Of a DNA stretch of 64,000 nt, positions 25,501 to 36,951 are shown piece after piece. Every line of letters starts with the position of its first letter. Position 1 is the first letter of the stretch. The DNA comes from Narthecium ossifragum (lineage: Eukaryota; Streptophyta; Magnoliopsida; Dioscoreales; Nartheciaceae): contig OY986966.1 of the NCBI GenBank assembly GCA_963920575.1, positions 14,091,297 to 14,155,296 on the forward strand. The letters are read 5' to 3'. The notes beneath the pieces are model-generated. The model made no database searches. It was given only the letters and a program-made list of their open reading frames with translations, and had not been told where the DNA came from. The translations under genes and the position numbers were made by a program.

Positions 25501-27332
25501 GAAGGAGAAGGCGAACTCGACGCTAGAGGTAGGGTCGCTTCCCTAAACCTGGTTTAGGACTCTACTAGAGTAGAATAGGGTTGTATTGATGGGTGTTTTC
25601 GAATGCTATGGTTGCTCTGTTACTTTCTATTTTAAGTTCTGTTTTCGGCGATGATATTCCCCGTTTTCCATGGTTTTTCTCGGCGATCCTCTTCTCTGTT
25701 TTACCGGCGGTGATTGCTTTCCATTTTGGTCTTTCCGGCGATCCTTCTATTTCTCCATCACCAATGATGTATGCTTTGGTTTGGGGTTTTCCGGTGTGGG
25801 GTGGATGGAGGGGTATCTAGATTGCTGGTTTGGTTGCATCCCATTGGATGATGTAATGTCCTTTTCACGTGATTAGATGTTTTCTTTCAAATTGTAGCGT
25901 GCTATCTGATTATGTAATTTATATATTTGTTAAGCTCTAAGTGAGGCTTGTGGTTGAACCAAGGAAGTCATGCTCTTGGGATGTTTAGATTTTTGAGCGG
26001 GGCGCTGGTGTGTCACTTGTATTAATTTGTTCAACTGCTCGTTATTACTATCTGTGTGGCCGGGGGTGTGCCCCGTTGTAGGAATTTCGGTGGACGGCCG
26101 TTTAAGCCGTCGCAATGCCGAAATTCCGATTGAATGTGATGTTGCTTGTTTACGGCCTGTAGGTGCCGTTGTAATGCCAGAATGTATGTTCGCTTGTTCA
26201 GACCCTTGCTATGTTTACCCTCTGGCAAGCTGTAGGCTATGCCTAGCCCTGTATGTTGTGGTGTCATACTGTTGCATGCTTATAATTTGGTATTTCTGTG
26301 CGCGTGAGCATTGCATGCATTTGCTTGTATTAGAAGCATTAAGGCTAGGTGGTACGCGATGGTTTCGATCGCCGATCCGGGGTTCTCGGGTAGCCCGGAT
26401 CTAGCCCAAGGATCGGGGTTTGGTTAGTTGAGGATTAGGACGTGATTGTCATCGAATGATCATAATTGTTAACAATTGAGGTTATTGTATAGTCGACTAT
26501 GCATTATTCTTGTATTTGAGATGTAGAGGTCGTGTCGGGTCTCCAAGGCCAAGCGCTAAGGATGGTTGTCGATGTCCCTGACATGTGTGTCCTCGCGAGA
26601 GATGGTATGACTGGGCAGGGTGGTACCTGGACAGGAGCCCGCAGTCTTTGTTTTCTCTCGTCTGTTCTTGGGTGAGGGTGGGACCTGGACAGGAGCCCTC
26701 GGGAATCGACGGGGTTATGGGGCCCCTTGGCATCTCTTAGGCTTAGGCGAAGAACGACGCAGTTGCAGTTTCCCTTCCTTTCTGTGCGACGTAGAGTAGA
26801 ACCCTACTGGGCATTGTTGCTCACCCTACCTGAGCTGCATTGGCGATGCAGGTCGATGCATGTCGATGAAGTTCCTTCTTTCAGGTGTTTCTTTAGAAGA
26901 TGGCGCGGTATTTCGAGGTGATCGAGGACTTGGAGCTTCGAGGAGTTCATCTACAGATAATTTACAGTTTTGATCATTGATGTATAAATTGAGGTATAAC
27001 ATGATGTATTCGAGGACATGATTGTATGATCTATTAATTCAATTGTATTGGAGAAATGTTGTAACATTCTTTAATGTAGACATTTGAGGAATGTAATGAT
27101 TAATCATTTGTCCTAATTGTATTTTGTCAAGTTGTAAATGTGTAAAATTATCAAATGTACATGTTTCCTGTGTTATAGTTATAAAGGGAATTCTGCCAAA
27201 AATTTTATGAAGTTGAGGATTAAATTGTTTTAATTCATAGCAGTTATATACTTGTGCGCCAATTGATGATGTAAACAGGTTTAGATGGTTCACGCCTCGA
27301 TTCGGATGGGTTTTCTGGGTCGGGGTGTGACA
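22559..27332 (+). repeat. Second family-A LTR (5' LTR), interrupted
   Basis: It starts TGTGAGGACCC at 22559 and ends GGGGTGTGACA at 27332, followed at once by a tRNA-Met primer site, so it is a 5' LTR. Without the nested solo LTR it is about 2.4 kb. It inserted into the outer family-A LTR. It carries the same hairpin as the outer copy (26081-26127), a CGGGG-GTGTG-CCCCG mini-stem just before it, and CATGCA motifs. No genes. Confidence 0.85.
23012..25365 (+). repeat. Solo family-B LTR with TSD GCGGC
   Basis: A 2.35-kb LTR (TGTGAAGACCTGC...GGGGCGTGACA) flanked by perfect GCGGC duplications (23007-23011 and 25366-25370). The family-A LTR reads through when it is removed. Contents are as in the Tekay-1 3' LTR: GATCGATC array (about 23224-23296), pyrimidine-rich leader, AG/GTAGGG and doubled AT palindrome (24235-24270). 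It is a relic of a complete Tekay element lost by LTR-LTR recombination. No genes. Confidence 0.93.
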
Positions 27333-27335
27333 GTT

Positions 27336-27347
27336 TGGTATCAGAGC
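27336..27347 (+). other. Primer-binding site of the family-A element
   Basis: TGGTATCAGAGC lies three bases after the LTR end at 27332. It shows that the family-A LTRs belong to elements primed by initiator tRNA-Met, like the Tekay elements here. Confidence 0.85.
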
Positions 27348-27659
27348 AGGCTGTAGATCTCAGGGATAGGATTAGGCTTGCGGTTGAGATTTTGAGTGTG
27401 GAATGGGATAGTTCTAGGTCTAGAACATCCTTGCCTGGCTGTTTGTGATTGTGTGTGATGTGCATTAGTTAGGTTGATTGCTGTTGTGCTTTGGTTTTCG
27501 GCTGTGTCGTGACGCCTCAAGGGGAGGTGTGCACGCACACCGGCGCTATCCGTTCCCTCGCCTGACAGAGTATCTCCCCCCGTGCTGGAGATGTGCGAGT
27601 AGGGAATAGGACGTGTGTCGCCTTTATACTCTTGGAATCTTGAGAGGTGGACCCGTTGT

Positions 27660-28140
27660 GGTCTAAAGGCGATGGGGGAGATCCTTCGACAGTAGAGGAC
27701 TGATTGAAGGGGTGTCCCGGATCCTGGATGTTTTGGACATCTTGGAGTATTGCTTGCTTGGGAAGCCGTTGTTTTCTTGCCTTCCCAGGAAGTGATGCTT
27801 AGTGGCGCTTGTAGGGGCCACCAGGGACACTGTTGGTTGAGTGTTGGGAAGAGTTCGCGTACTGTTCTTTGGCACCTACCCTTGGAGGGTGGTGTAGTTG
27901 GGAGTACATTCCTCTGTTCTTGGTACTCGCACCGCGTGGCAGTGCGCGGGCTGGTTGGATCACCTGGCTCGGTATGCTGGGGTGACAGCGGGGGACGCCC
28001 TGGACTGTACTCCGGATACTGAGACAGATGACTTGAGGGTTGACACCGCACAGTTGGTCGGTGGTCGTGGTGAGTTTCGGGGTTGTCCCGGGTTTAGTGA
28101 GACGGCAGGGTGGCCGTTGGCAGAGTACAGTGGCTTCGGC
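27660..28140 (+). pseudogene. Decayed gag of the family-A element
   Basis: This is a strongly mutated capsid remnant. Reading across frames recovers GDPSTVED-LKGVSRILDVLDI, which parallels GDPTTADGWLRGVTRVLDALFV of Tekay-1. Further on, VRVLFFGTYP and a segment ending DHLARYAG parallel EFRALFLDAYFP and THLVRFAG. Spacing agrees with Tekay-1 gag. Many stops and shifts make it non-coding. It shows that family A is a Tekay-like chromovirus with a different LTR. The rest of the element is missing: the sequence passes into a truncated family-C LTR near 28150. Confidence 0.6.
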
Positions 28141-28149
28141 AGCAGCGTC

Positions 28150-29702
28150 GTGCCATTCTTTAGGAGTGATCGATCACTCTGGGTTGGTCATGCCTAGCCC
28201 AAGCATGATCGATCATCTGGTGGAGATGATTGATCATTTCCTTTGGCTGGCATGGAGGAGGTCTCTGTCGTGATGATGATCGATCCTTTCGGAGGAAAGA
28301 TCGATCACCTTGGGCTTGACAGGAATGGAACCTTCCTATCACTAGGAAGATCGATCATTTCCCTTGTGTGACAGGGAGGTGTTTCTCAATGAATTTTTCC
28401 CGCGGGGCTTCGCATGTAACGATTTTCTTTACCACTTTATAACTTGTACATATGTTAAGCATGTTAGCCCCATAATGAGGGGTGGTGGTGGACCGGGAGA
28501 GTGATGACTCTCAGGGTATGTAGAATAAATGGGTGGGTTGCACTATTGCTTTCTCTAGCCTAGCATGCTGGCGTGCACCGAGGGCTTGTTATGTTGTATT
28601 GTTAGCCTTGATTGTCGGGGTTGCTTCCCATTGCTTGTTCCCTTTGTAAACTGGGTGGTAACTGGTAGTGCTACCGCTGTAGCAGTTCCCGACTTTACTT
28701 ATCTATCCACCACCCTGGGCCGCCAGGATGCCGGACCCAGACCTTGTTTATTATATCATCACATGTGTTGCATGCTTACCTGCTCATCTGCGTTTGTTCA
28801 TAGCATGCATTTTGATTGTGCATTACATGCACAAGGATAGGGCGTTGGCGATGGGTTGATCGCCGATCCGGGGCTTTCGGATAGCTCGGATGTAGCCCTA
28901 GGACCGTGGCGGGTATCATGGTCCAGGATCGGATGGTAGTATTCAGTCGATATCAATGATAGGTTTAAATGACTTGAATCCATGCTGATTGAGGTTTAAA
29001 GGTCGTGTCAGCCTCGAGCCAGGTTCTGAGGTGTAGTCGGTGTCCAGTGTTCTACGACTCTTGAGTAGAGGGTGTGTCTACTCAGCGGTGCCATTTCCAG
29101 CCAGTAGTGTCGGGTTCTTGCTTGTGAGTCAGTAGTGTTGGTTTTCTGCTATTGAGTGTGACTCGTCATGTGACCAGTTCCTGTGGAAGACCATGACTGA
29201 GGCCCTCAGAGACACGCAGTGGGGTTATGGGGCCCCTGTGTACACCCAAACTCTGCTTACGGGTGACACTGTTGTGTTCCCTCCTTCTCGTGTGTGTCGT
29301 AATGTAGTTTCCCTGCTGAGCTTAGTTGCCCACTCCTACCGGGGCTGTGTTTTGCAGGTGCAAGGGCTAGATCCACTTCGGTGGCCCCTACCGGGCAGGT
29401 GTTCGGTGGCGCGGCGGCGCCTGGCGGTGCTTGAGGAGCGGTGATCATCACCTATACACCGTTTTGCTTAGATAGCCTCGTTTGGGAGTTTAAAATATAA
29501 ATGTTAACCCTTTTGGAGGATTTAAGTTATTATATTATGTCTGTTGAAAATGGTTAATTGAATTTCTTAAGTAAGCATGCTTATGAATTGTCTAGGGAGA
29601 CCAATAGATTACAGGGAACCCTCGTCAAAGTTTTCCGCATTTAGTTAGGTTCCGGTTCACGTCGCCCTGTCCGATGTGCCCTTCGCCTGTCGGGGCGCGA
29701 TA
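28150..29702 (+). repeat. Family-C LTR, 5'-truncated
   Basis: Sequence from the GATCGATC array onward matches the reverse complement of the LTRs at 5184-7097 and 10358-12781 in order. It ends GGGGCGCGATA at 29702 (normal end ...GACA), followed by a primer-binding site, so this is the 5' LTR of a truncated element. Its TGTGAGGACC start is missing. The array lies at about 28168-28356. No genes. The left boundary is approximate. Confidence 0.75.
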
Positions 29703-29705
29703 ACT

Positions 29706-29717
29706 TGGTATCAAAGC
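29706..29717 (+). other. Primer-binding site of the family-C element
   Basis: TGGTATCAAAGC, one mismatch from the tRNA-Met complement, lies three bases after the LTR end. Confidence 0.75.
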
Positions 29718-29879
29718 ATAGGCTATAGATCCCAGGGCTAGAATCAGGATTCGGTTGAGATTGAGCGTGAGATGGGATAGTTCTATGTCTCAAACATCCG
29801 TGCATGTTCTTCTGTGATGTATTATGCTTTTCCGCTTTAGCGCTATGTTGTTAATTTTGTTGTTTCTGATGAGTAGACA

Positions 29880-32796
29880 TGTGAGGACCCGTTCCTCCAA
29901 CCCGGTCCGATCGCGGTAGGTCGAGGGTCTGGTTTTGTGGTTTGGCCCGGTTGGCCTTGGGTTGCGATCGGTTGATCGCATCGCGATTTTTGGACCCCAA
30001 GGGCAATTTGGTAAATTGCGCCTTGGCGGTCAGTTTCACACCCTCGTAGTGCACACACGACCTTGATTGATGTACGTGATTGAGTAGATCCAGTAGAGAT
30101 CGCAACTTGGAGCCAGATCGGATTCAGTCCGACCAGTTGGCTCGTCTGAATCGGCTAAGCCACATAAGTGGCTTAACCCTCTTCTCTCTCCTACTTATTT
30201 TCTCTCTCCTTTTTCCCTTTCCTTTCTCTTTCTCTTTCCTTTCCTTCTTTCCCTCTTCTTCCCTGCCTTACCCGTGCCCGACCCCCTCTCTTCTCCTTCG
30301 CTCGCGACGTCGGCCGGCCCTCTCCCTCCTCCGGAGCCCCTTCGCCATCACCGCCGGCCACGTCCTCCCGAGCTCTCCTCTCCTCTCCTCTTCCCAGATC
30401 TCCTCCGGCTTCTCCCTCCTCTCCTCCATCTTTCCGTCGCACGTGAGTGGAGGCGTCGGACGGCTTCCGGCGGTTCCCCGGCAAGCCAGAGGCGACGGTG
30501 AGGTCCCCTCCTCCTCCTCCTTCCTCCCCTCTCTCTCCGGCGGCATCCCTCTTCTTTCCCCGACGATGGCTGCGGCTGTGGGAGGCCCCCGCCGGTGCTC
30601 CGGCGAGCTGGAGACGACGGCGACGACAGCGGACGGCGGGATCACGGCGGATTAGCGAGGATGAAGCTTGGATTAGCGTGTGAAGGTAGGGTTTCTACCT
30701 TGATCTCTAAGATATGCTAGATCTAGGGTTTGATTGTTGGATTAATTGATTTCTATGTGTTAATTAGTCCCTCTAAGCATGCTTAACATATGATCTAGCT
30801 TCCATGTGATTTGATTTGGGTTTTATCCGGATTTTTGGAAGTTTTTCCCGGATTTTATCGAGGTTCTGTTTTTCGGCGGGCTGAGCTGTTCTAGCTCAGA
30901 TCTGGGCTCGTACGTGCATGATCTCGTTTGATCATCAAGAGAAAAGTTGTAGATCATCGAATCTACTTTCATTTGCCGCAGATTTCGTAATTTTTAGAGT
31001 TTTCTATGATTTATGGTGATTATTCTTCGGATCTGCGACGAGACCGCAAATTAGTGAATTGATTAGTGAATTCCGGGAATATTAGCCATTAGATTAGTCC
31101 GATTCTTGGGCTGCATGTTTCTAGTATGCTAATATACATTTGCCCAAGTTTGTTTTCCAATTCGACGTCGTTTGGACTTCGAATTGATAAGATTTCATCG
31201 CCTCTAACTAGGGTTAAATGTAGAAATCCAGAATTTAGCTTCTTAATGGATTTTCGATGTTTTACCGTGTTTAATCCTTCGAGATACATGCTTCATTCAC
31301 CTAATGCCTTAATTGATGTTCTTAATAACATCTAGGATGGACAATCTAGATTTGATAGGTTTGCGTGTTTGAACCCTCGATATTGGTTGTCGATTTAACT
31401 AGTTAACTATTCCTGCTTAGTTAGCTTTTAATTTAAATAATCATACCTTGTTATATATATAGATTGCATGCTTTATATTTGGTTAACCCCGTGTGGGGCT
31501 TGTGGTTGAACCAAGGGAGTCATGCCCCTTGGGATGGTTAGATAATTATGTGGGCCGAAGGTGTGCCCTAGTTGATATGTATTGTAAATGTGTTTGATTA
31601 TTATCTGTGTGGCCGGGGTTGTGCCCCCGTTGTAGAAATTGCGGTTGACGGCTGTGGACGCCATTGTAATGCCGGATTTTGATCTGTTGGATACTTGCTA
31701 TTATAGCTTTGCTAGATTTTGATCTCTTGGATACTTGCTATGATCCTTATTACTTGATGCTTCGCCTAGCCCGTGTATGTTGTCTTGGCATATTGTTGCA
31801 TGCTACTTTTCCTGTATTCCTGTGCCTGAGCATTGCATGCACCTGTATGCATTAGAAGCATTAGGCTAGGTGGTAGACGATGGTTTCGATCGTCGGTTCG
31901 AGGTTCTTGGGTAGCCCGGATCTAGCCCTAGGGCCGGGGTTTGGGTAGTCGAGGATTAGGACGTGATTGTCATCAATGATCATGTTTGATATCATTCGAG
32001 GATTATTAAGTAGTTGGACTAGAATATTATATTGTTTGAGGTTTAGAGGTCGTGTCGCTTCTCCAAGGCCAAGTGCTAAGGATGGTTGTCGATGCGTTCC
32101 CGACGTGGTTCCCCAAGGCATGGGTATCCTGCTTGGGTAAGGGTGATCCTGCATGTTACTGTTCCTTGGCCTCCTGATAACATGTTCAAGAGAGGTTTCA
32201 TGACAGGAGCCCTTGGGACATCGACAGGGTTATGGGACCCGTGGCATCCTTTAGACGTAGGCGGAGAAACGACACTGTTGTTGTTTCCCTTCCTTTCCGT
32301 GCGACGTAGAATAGCGTAGAACCCTACTGAGCAAGCTTTGTTGCTCACTCCTACCTGGGTTGCATCGGCGATGCAGGTCGATGCAGTCCCTTCTTTTTCA
32401 GGTAGTTGCGGTGTTGGAGGCGGTACTCCCCTTGGTGGTGCGTGAGATCGAGGATATCATCAGTTTATTATATTCAATTGATGTACAACTTTAAATGTAT
32501 AAATTGTAATCTGAAGGAGAAATGTATTTGTATTTCAATTTGATGTAAATTGATCAGAGATTGTTGTACTTAGAGGATTTGAATCATTATTGTATATTTT
32601 TTAAAGTTAATTGAGTATTGTAGTCGTTAATTTGTATTATGATTTGATGATAGGATAGTTTAAATTAATTGTGAACATTTTAATCATGCACCAGGTTTAA
32701 AAGTGATGTTTACAGGGGAGGCTCTCGCCGTTTGATTTTAGAGTTTAGGACCCTCACGTCCCGGTCCGGATGGATTTTCTGGGTCGGGGCGTGACA
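29880..32796 (+). repeat. Solo family-A LTR with TSD AGACA
   Basis: A 2.92-kb LTR (TGTGAGGACCC...GGGGCGTGACA) flanked by perfect AGACA duplications (29875-29879 and 32797-32801). It interrupts the untranslated leader of the family-C element just before gag. It has a pyrimidine-rich leader (about 30177-30540) followed by AG/GTAGGG near 30687. The 191-codon frame at 30080-30655 is low-complexity Ser/Pro/Leu and not a gene. A weakened version of the family-A hairpin lies near 31635-31675. Confidence 0.93.
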
Positions 32797-32801
32797 AGAC
32801 A

Positions 32802-34112
32802 CTCGTTTGTTGTTGGTGATTGCGCAAGTGTCGGGAGCTCGTGGCCGGCCTTCGGTTGTTGGTCGGGGAGGGGCACTACCCGGTCGACCTGCCCAACCGT
32901 ACAGGGTGGCACCTGTCACAAGTAACAGTTTCCATCGGACTGGAGGAGGCCTTTCTTGCCAAGGAGAGGGTCCTCGCTCGTGTCAACGGGCGGGCCGCTG
33001 CGGCGGTCATGATGGATTTCCAGCGGTTGAACCCGCCTCGGTTCAATGGTGAGACTGGAGATCCGACTACAGCGAACGGCTGGCTCAGGGGAGTCACGCG
33101 CATCCTGGATGCTCTCTTCGTCGAGGATGACCAGGTCCGAGTCACCATCACGGGGTTTCAGTTCGACGGTGACGCTCTTGACTGGTAGTGCACTACCCAG
33201 CACACTAGTGACTGAGAGGGACGATGTTCTTGGACTTGCATTTTCCGGAGAGTAAATATGATGCCCTGACCCGCGATTACCAGTCCCTTCTGTAGGGTAC
33301 TCGTTCCGTTCAGCAGTATGCCACCCGGTTCACACACCTGGTTCATGTTGTGGAGGCAGTGGCAGCATATCCGACAGCCAGGGTATGGCAGTTCGAGTGG
33401 GGACTTCGGCAAGAGATTAGGCGGCAAACCAGCTCCCACCGTTTCCAGGCATACTCAGCTGTTCTGAACTGTGCCTTACTATTGGAGGCGCAGTTCCACC
33501 GACATTCTCTACCAGCACACCGTACAGACCGTAGGGCAGAGGGGGATTCGGCAGAGGACACCAGTGGCATCCGTGACCCTTCCACCAGCAGTTGCGACAC
33601 CCTCAGCAGTTTCAGTTGTAGTTGCCGAGTCTACCAGCCCAATTTCTCCTGACGACTGGGCCGTCAGGGTCAGCAGTCTGATGGCGCGTCAATCACGTGC
33701 TTCCAGTGCGGGCAGCTAAGACACTTCCGTAGAGACTGTCACCTACGAGGAGCGCGAGGCGCTATGCCGCAGGGTAGTAGAGACGGAGGGTTCAGTGCTT
33801 GGCAGGGGAGCAGTGGTGGGTGCGTATCAGGGGTTCGTCTGAGGGGCTCCAGAGATGGAGGCGACCTGCGAGGGCGTGTGTTTGCCCTCCCAGCATGAGC
33901 AACCAGACACCGTGCAGCTGTAGCAACCACCACAACAGTACCAGCAGGCCGAGACAAAACCATTAGAACTCAGAGGTATCTTTTAGCTTTCCAGTTCTTT
34001 AGTAGATGTGCTGAAAGATTCATGGGTGTCTCATTTCTATATTGCTAGCTGTGTGTGGCATTGCTAGGATTAGAGACGAGTTACCTAGAGGTGGCACAGT
34101 CAGTTGACTCCC
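32802..34112 (+). pseudogene. Family-C Tekay gag/protease remnant
   Basis: This is the coding start of the element whose 5' LTR ends at 29702. Recognisable parts are the N-terminus (SGARGRPSVVGRGG in a broken frame), capsid MMDFQRLNPPRFNGETGD...GWLRGVTRILDALFV ending at a TAG near 33187 (Tekay-1 has Trp), and a knuckle CFQCGQLRHFRRDC near 33693-33740. A protease start reads DSWVSHFY instead of DSGASHSY, so the catalytic DSG is lost. The element is cut at 34112 by the Athila LTR. Multiple frameshifts and stops make it clearly dead. Confidence 0.78.
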
Positions 34113-35778
34113 TGATGTCGCTAAAATGTGTCACGCACAGCGGTCACGGTGCAGTACAGCATAAGAGAGGTTGAACCCACAGAGAGACAAGCAAGAAAGA
34201 TCCAGAAACACAAATAACAATATATCGAAAACAATCAAGAGCGATAAAAGTTAAGAAAATAGATCGAAGATGTAATTATGAGATAGACTAAACGAAAGAA
34301 ATCAAGATTTGAATGAGGCTAGGCTTCAGGAATCACTTCACTCGGATTTAGGTTCTTCTCTTCTCAATGGTTCATATGATACTCAGTTAAGGGATTCACA
34401 TACCAATCACCTTAACCGGAAGATATGGAACTATAAACCTAACAAAATATATAAATGTCTCATCCTACGATTAGTTCTTTCTTTTTATAGTTCTAACTTC
34501 ATTCAACCAAAACCTAAGAATATATGATACTAGCTATCACTACAGGCAACATATAGCAAACGTTCATCGGGACAAAGCCCTAACTCTATCTAACCAGATC
34601 TCTAAGAATACACAATACCAACTCTCACAATCGGCAATGCATAGCAAAGATTTCACGAGATAAAGTACGTAAACGATAGATAAAACTATGGGATTATAAG
34701 ATCATGAAAGAAGCATGACTGGATTCATAATATTAATCATCCACATAGAAATCTATAATCTCAAAATAATCTTTGAAGATCTAATACATAGAAAAGAGTT
34801 TAACAATAAAGATTAAAACTATGAACCATTGTTGGAGAAGAAGCCCTAGTCCTCGCTAGATCATCCGTCCGCCATGCCCGCGGCTTACTTGGCCATGGAT
34901 GGAGATGTCTTCATCTTCTTCCCTTAGAAAACGTCCAAAAAAAGCCTCCCAAAAACGTCCAAGAAGTCCCCTTTATATACGGACATGAAACCCAAGCTTT
35001 TATTTCAGCCGTTGGATTAAATCTGATGGCTCATATTCAGGTCGTCCGACAAGGGATCGATCTTCTTAAGGATAAAGATCGATCTTCTTTCTTTTCTCAA
35101 TTTTCGTAACCTTGTTCGCCTCGACTAAGATCGATCTCCCTAAGGAAAGGATCGATCTTCTTTCTCCTTAGACTGGGTTCCTTCCAGATGGCCCAGGTTC
35201 AGATCGATCTTTTGCAAGGAAGAGATCGATCTCTTTCATCAGTTGTGGTCAACGGCCACAAACGATCGATCTTCCTAGTAAAGAAGATCGATCTTTTATT
35301 CCAACTTTCTTATTTTCGCTGACGGTCGATGCCACGGTCGACCGTGAGAATTTTTGAGCGCGACGGTCGATGCGACGATCGACCGTGGGACTTTTTCCAT
35401 CTCTGCATACATAAGAGATCGATCTTTTATTTAAGGAAGATCGATCTTTTATTTCCTGCATATTTCTTCTGCCATTATGCACTGCGCACTGGCACTAAAA
35501 ACTATGTAACTTCCTCTATGAAGCTCGAAATCACGAACCGTAAAATTCTCCCGAAACTAGACTTCAAGAGCTTTCCAACCGTATATAGCACATCAGCTGG
35601 TTCTTCATGAACAGGTACAGGTTTGGCGTTAAATACCCATCTTTGTCTCAATTTCATGCATAATACAAATAACTTTGTGAAGTAACATATACGGACGAAA
35701 TCGTTTATACTAATCATGAAAACTAAGCAAATAAGCTGCTCTTAATCATGTTCAGAGTGCACTTTCATGCACTCATCG
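34113..35778 (-). repeat. Athila-1 3' LTR
   Basis: A 1.67-kb LTR beginning TGATGTCGC on the + strand and ending CATCG (a changed CATCA) next to the G-run (CCCCCC on the + strand). Its palindrome array (35053-35450) is mainly AAGATCGATCTT with two GGTCGA pairs, unlike the CCGATCGATCGG arrays of the other two Athila LTRs, and it is about 140 bp shorter. No genes. Confidence 0.88.
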
Positions 35779-36951
35779 CACCCCCCAACCAGCTTATTGC
35801 TAGTCTCTAGCAATTCAAAGCGCATAAAATATAATTAATCACACTTACGGTTCAAGGATGTAGATATGCATGATAAAAATTCTGCCTTATAAAGTCAATA
35901 GTGTGTTACACAGTACAGTGCATAAAAACGTCTTATACTCATACACATCAAACATGCTAATCACCATCCAGAAGAACACATGTGACATGACAAATAAATG
36001 TTACGTACAGAAACAACTTCTACCCACCATTAGTCCAATCACACTACTATCTTCATGACCAATCATCCAACCCTCGCACTTTGAGTACAACATGCTCTTT
36101 CTTTCTCCTTTTCTTTTCAACTATCTGACACTTTGCCTTTTTACGCGAGTACTCTCCACTTCTTGAGGCGCAGAGACCCGGTTACTTAGCAAAACACTTA
36201 ATAGTTTTTTTTTATAGCTATAAGTGGTTCTATATTTTTACGCGAGCTCCCCGCTTCCTGAGGCAAGAACACCCGGTTACTCAGTAGATCACTTAATGGT
36301 TGTTTAGGCACAGCTTTATCAAGCTCCAGAACGTTTTCTCTTTTTTTCTACATGCAATCCTCAACACTAGCTAATGCTGAAATCATGGTCTAGATTGACA
36401 ATAGCATGCTCATTCATCTGGTGAGTATAATTGCCACTGTACATAAAGTGTTCGTGTGTGAATCACATGATGTTCTACCTTCAGGTTATCACACATGCAA
36501 TCAATGTATAGGCCAATCCATGTGAAAGCAACATATATAATAAGCATAAAAATTTCAGCACATGTATAATTTCTAGTAACATACTCAATTCAACACTATT
36601 AAACTCAATAAGGTAGCATGCATAAGGTATTGAATGCCTACACCCCCCAACCTGAAATTCACAGCGTCCTCAATGTGTGCTTATCATATAAATAAGCAGA
36701 AGGGTGTTGGCTGAATTGTGAAATATATAGCATAAATAAGAATAGGAAATGAAAATAGGAGTGAGGCCACATGATAGAATAAGCGAATATCTCCTCAAGG
36801 CTCCTCATAATGGCCGAATTTCTCAAACAAGGTAGACGGTGGTTCAAACATCCTAAAAAATAAGATAGCAAACGAAAACAAATGAAAACAAAAGCGAACA
36901 AATTAAAACAACCTAACCTAAACAAAATAGAAATGGTAGATAGTAGAGAGA
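35779..36951 (-). other. Athila-1 3' non-coding region
   Basis: This lies between the pol stop and the 3' LTR and contains no conserved gene and no envelope-like frame. It holds the polypurine tract, the hairpin TTGCTAG-TCT-CTAGCAA (35797-35813) and two copies of a unit of about 100 bp containing TTTTTACGCGAG (near 36138 and 36235). The 98-codon minus-strand frame at 36659-36955 is not conserved in Athila-2. Confidence 0.7.

Noticed and set aside
30080..30655. 191-codon open frame on the + strand
   Set aside because: It lies in the pyrimidine-rich leader of a solo LTR, with Ser/Pro/Leu low complexity and equally long frames on the other strand.
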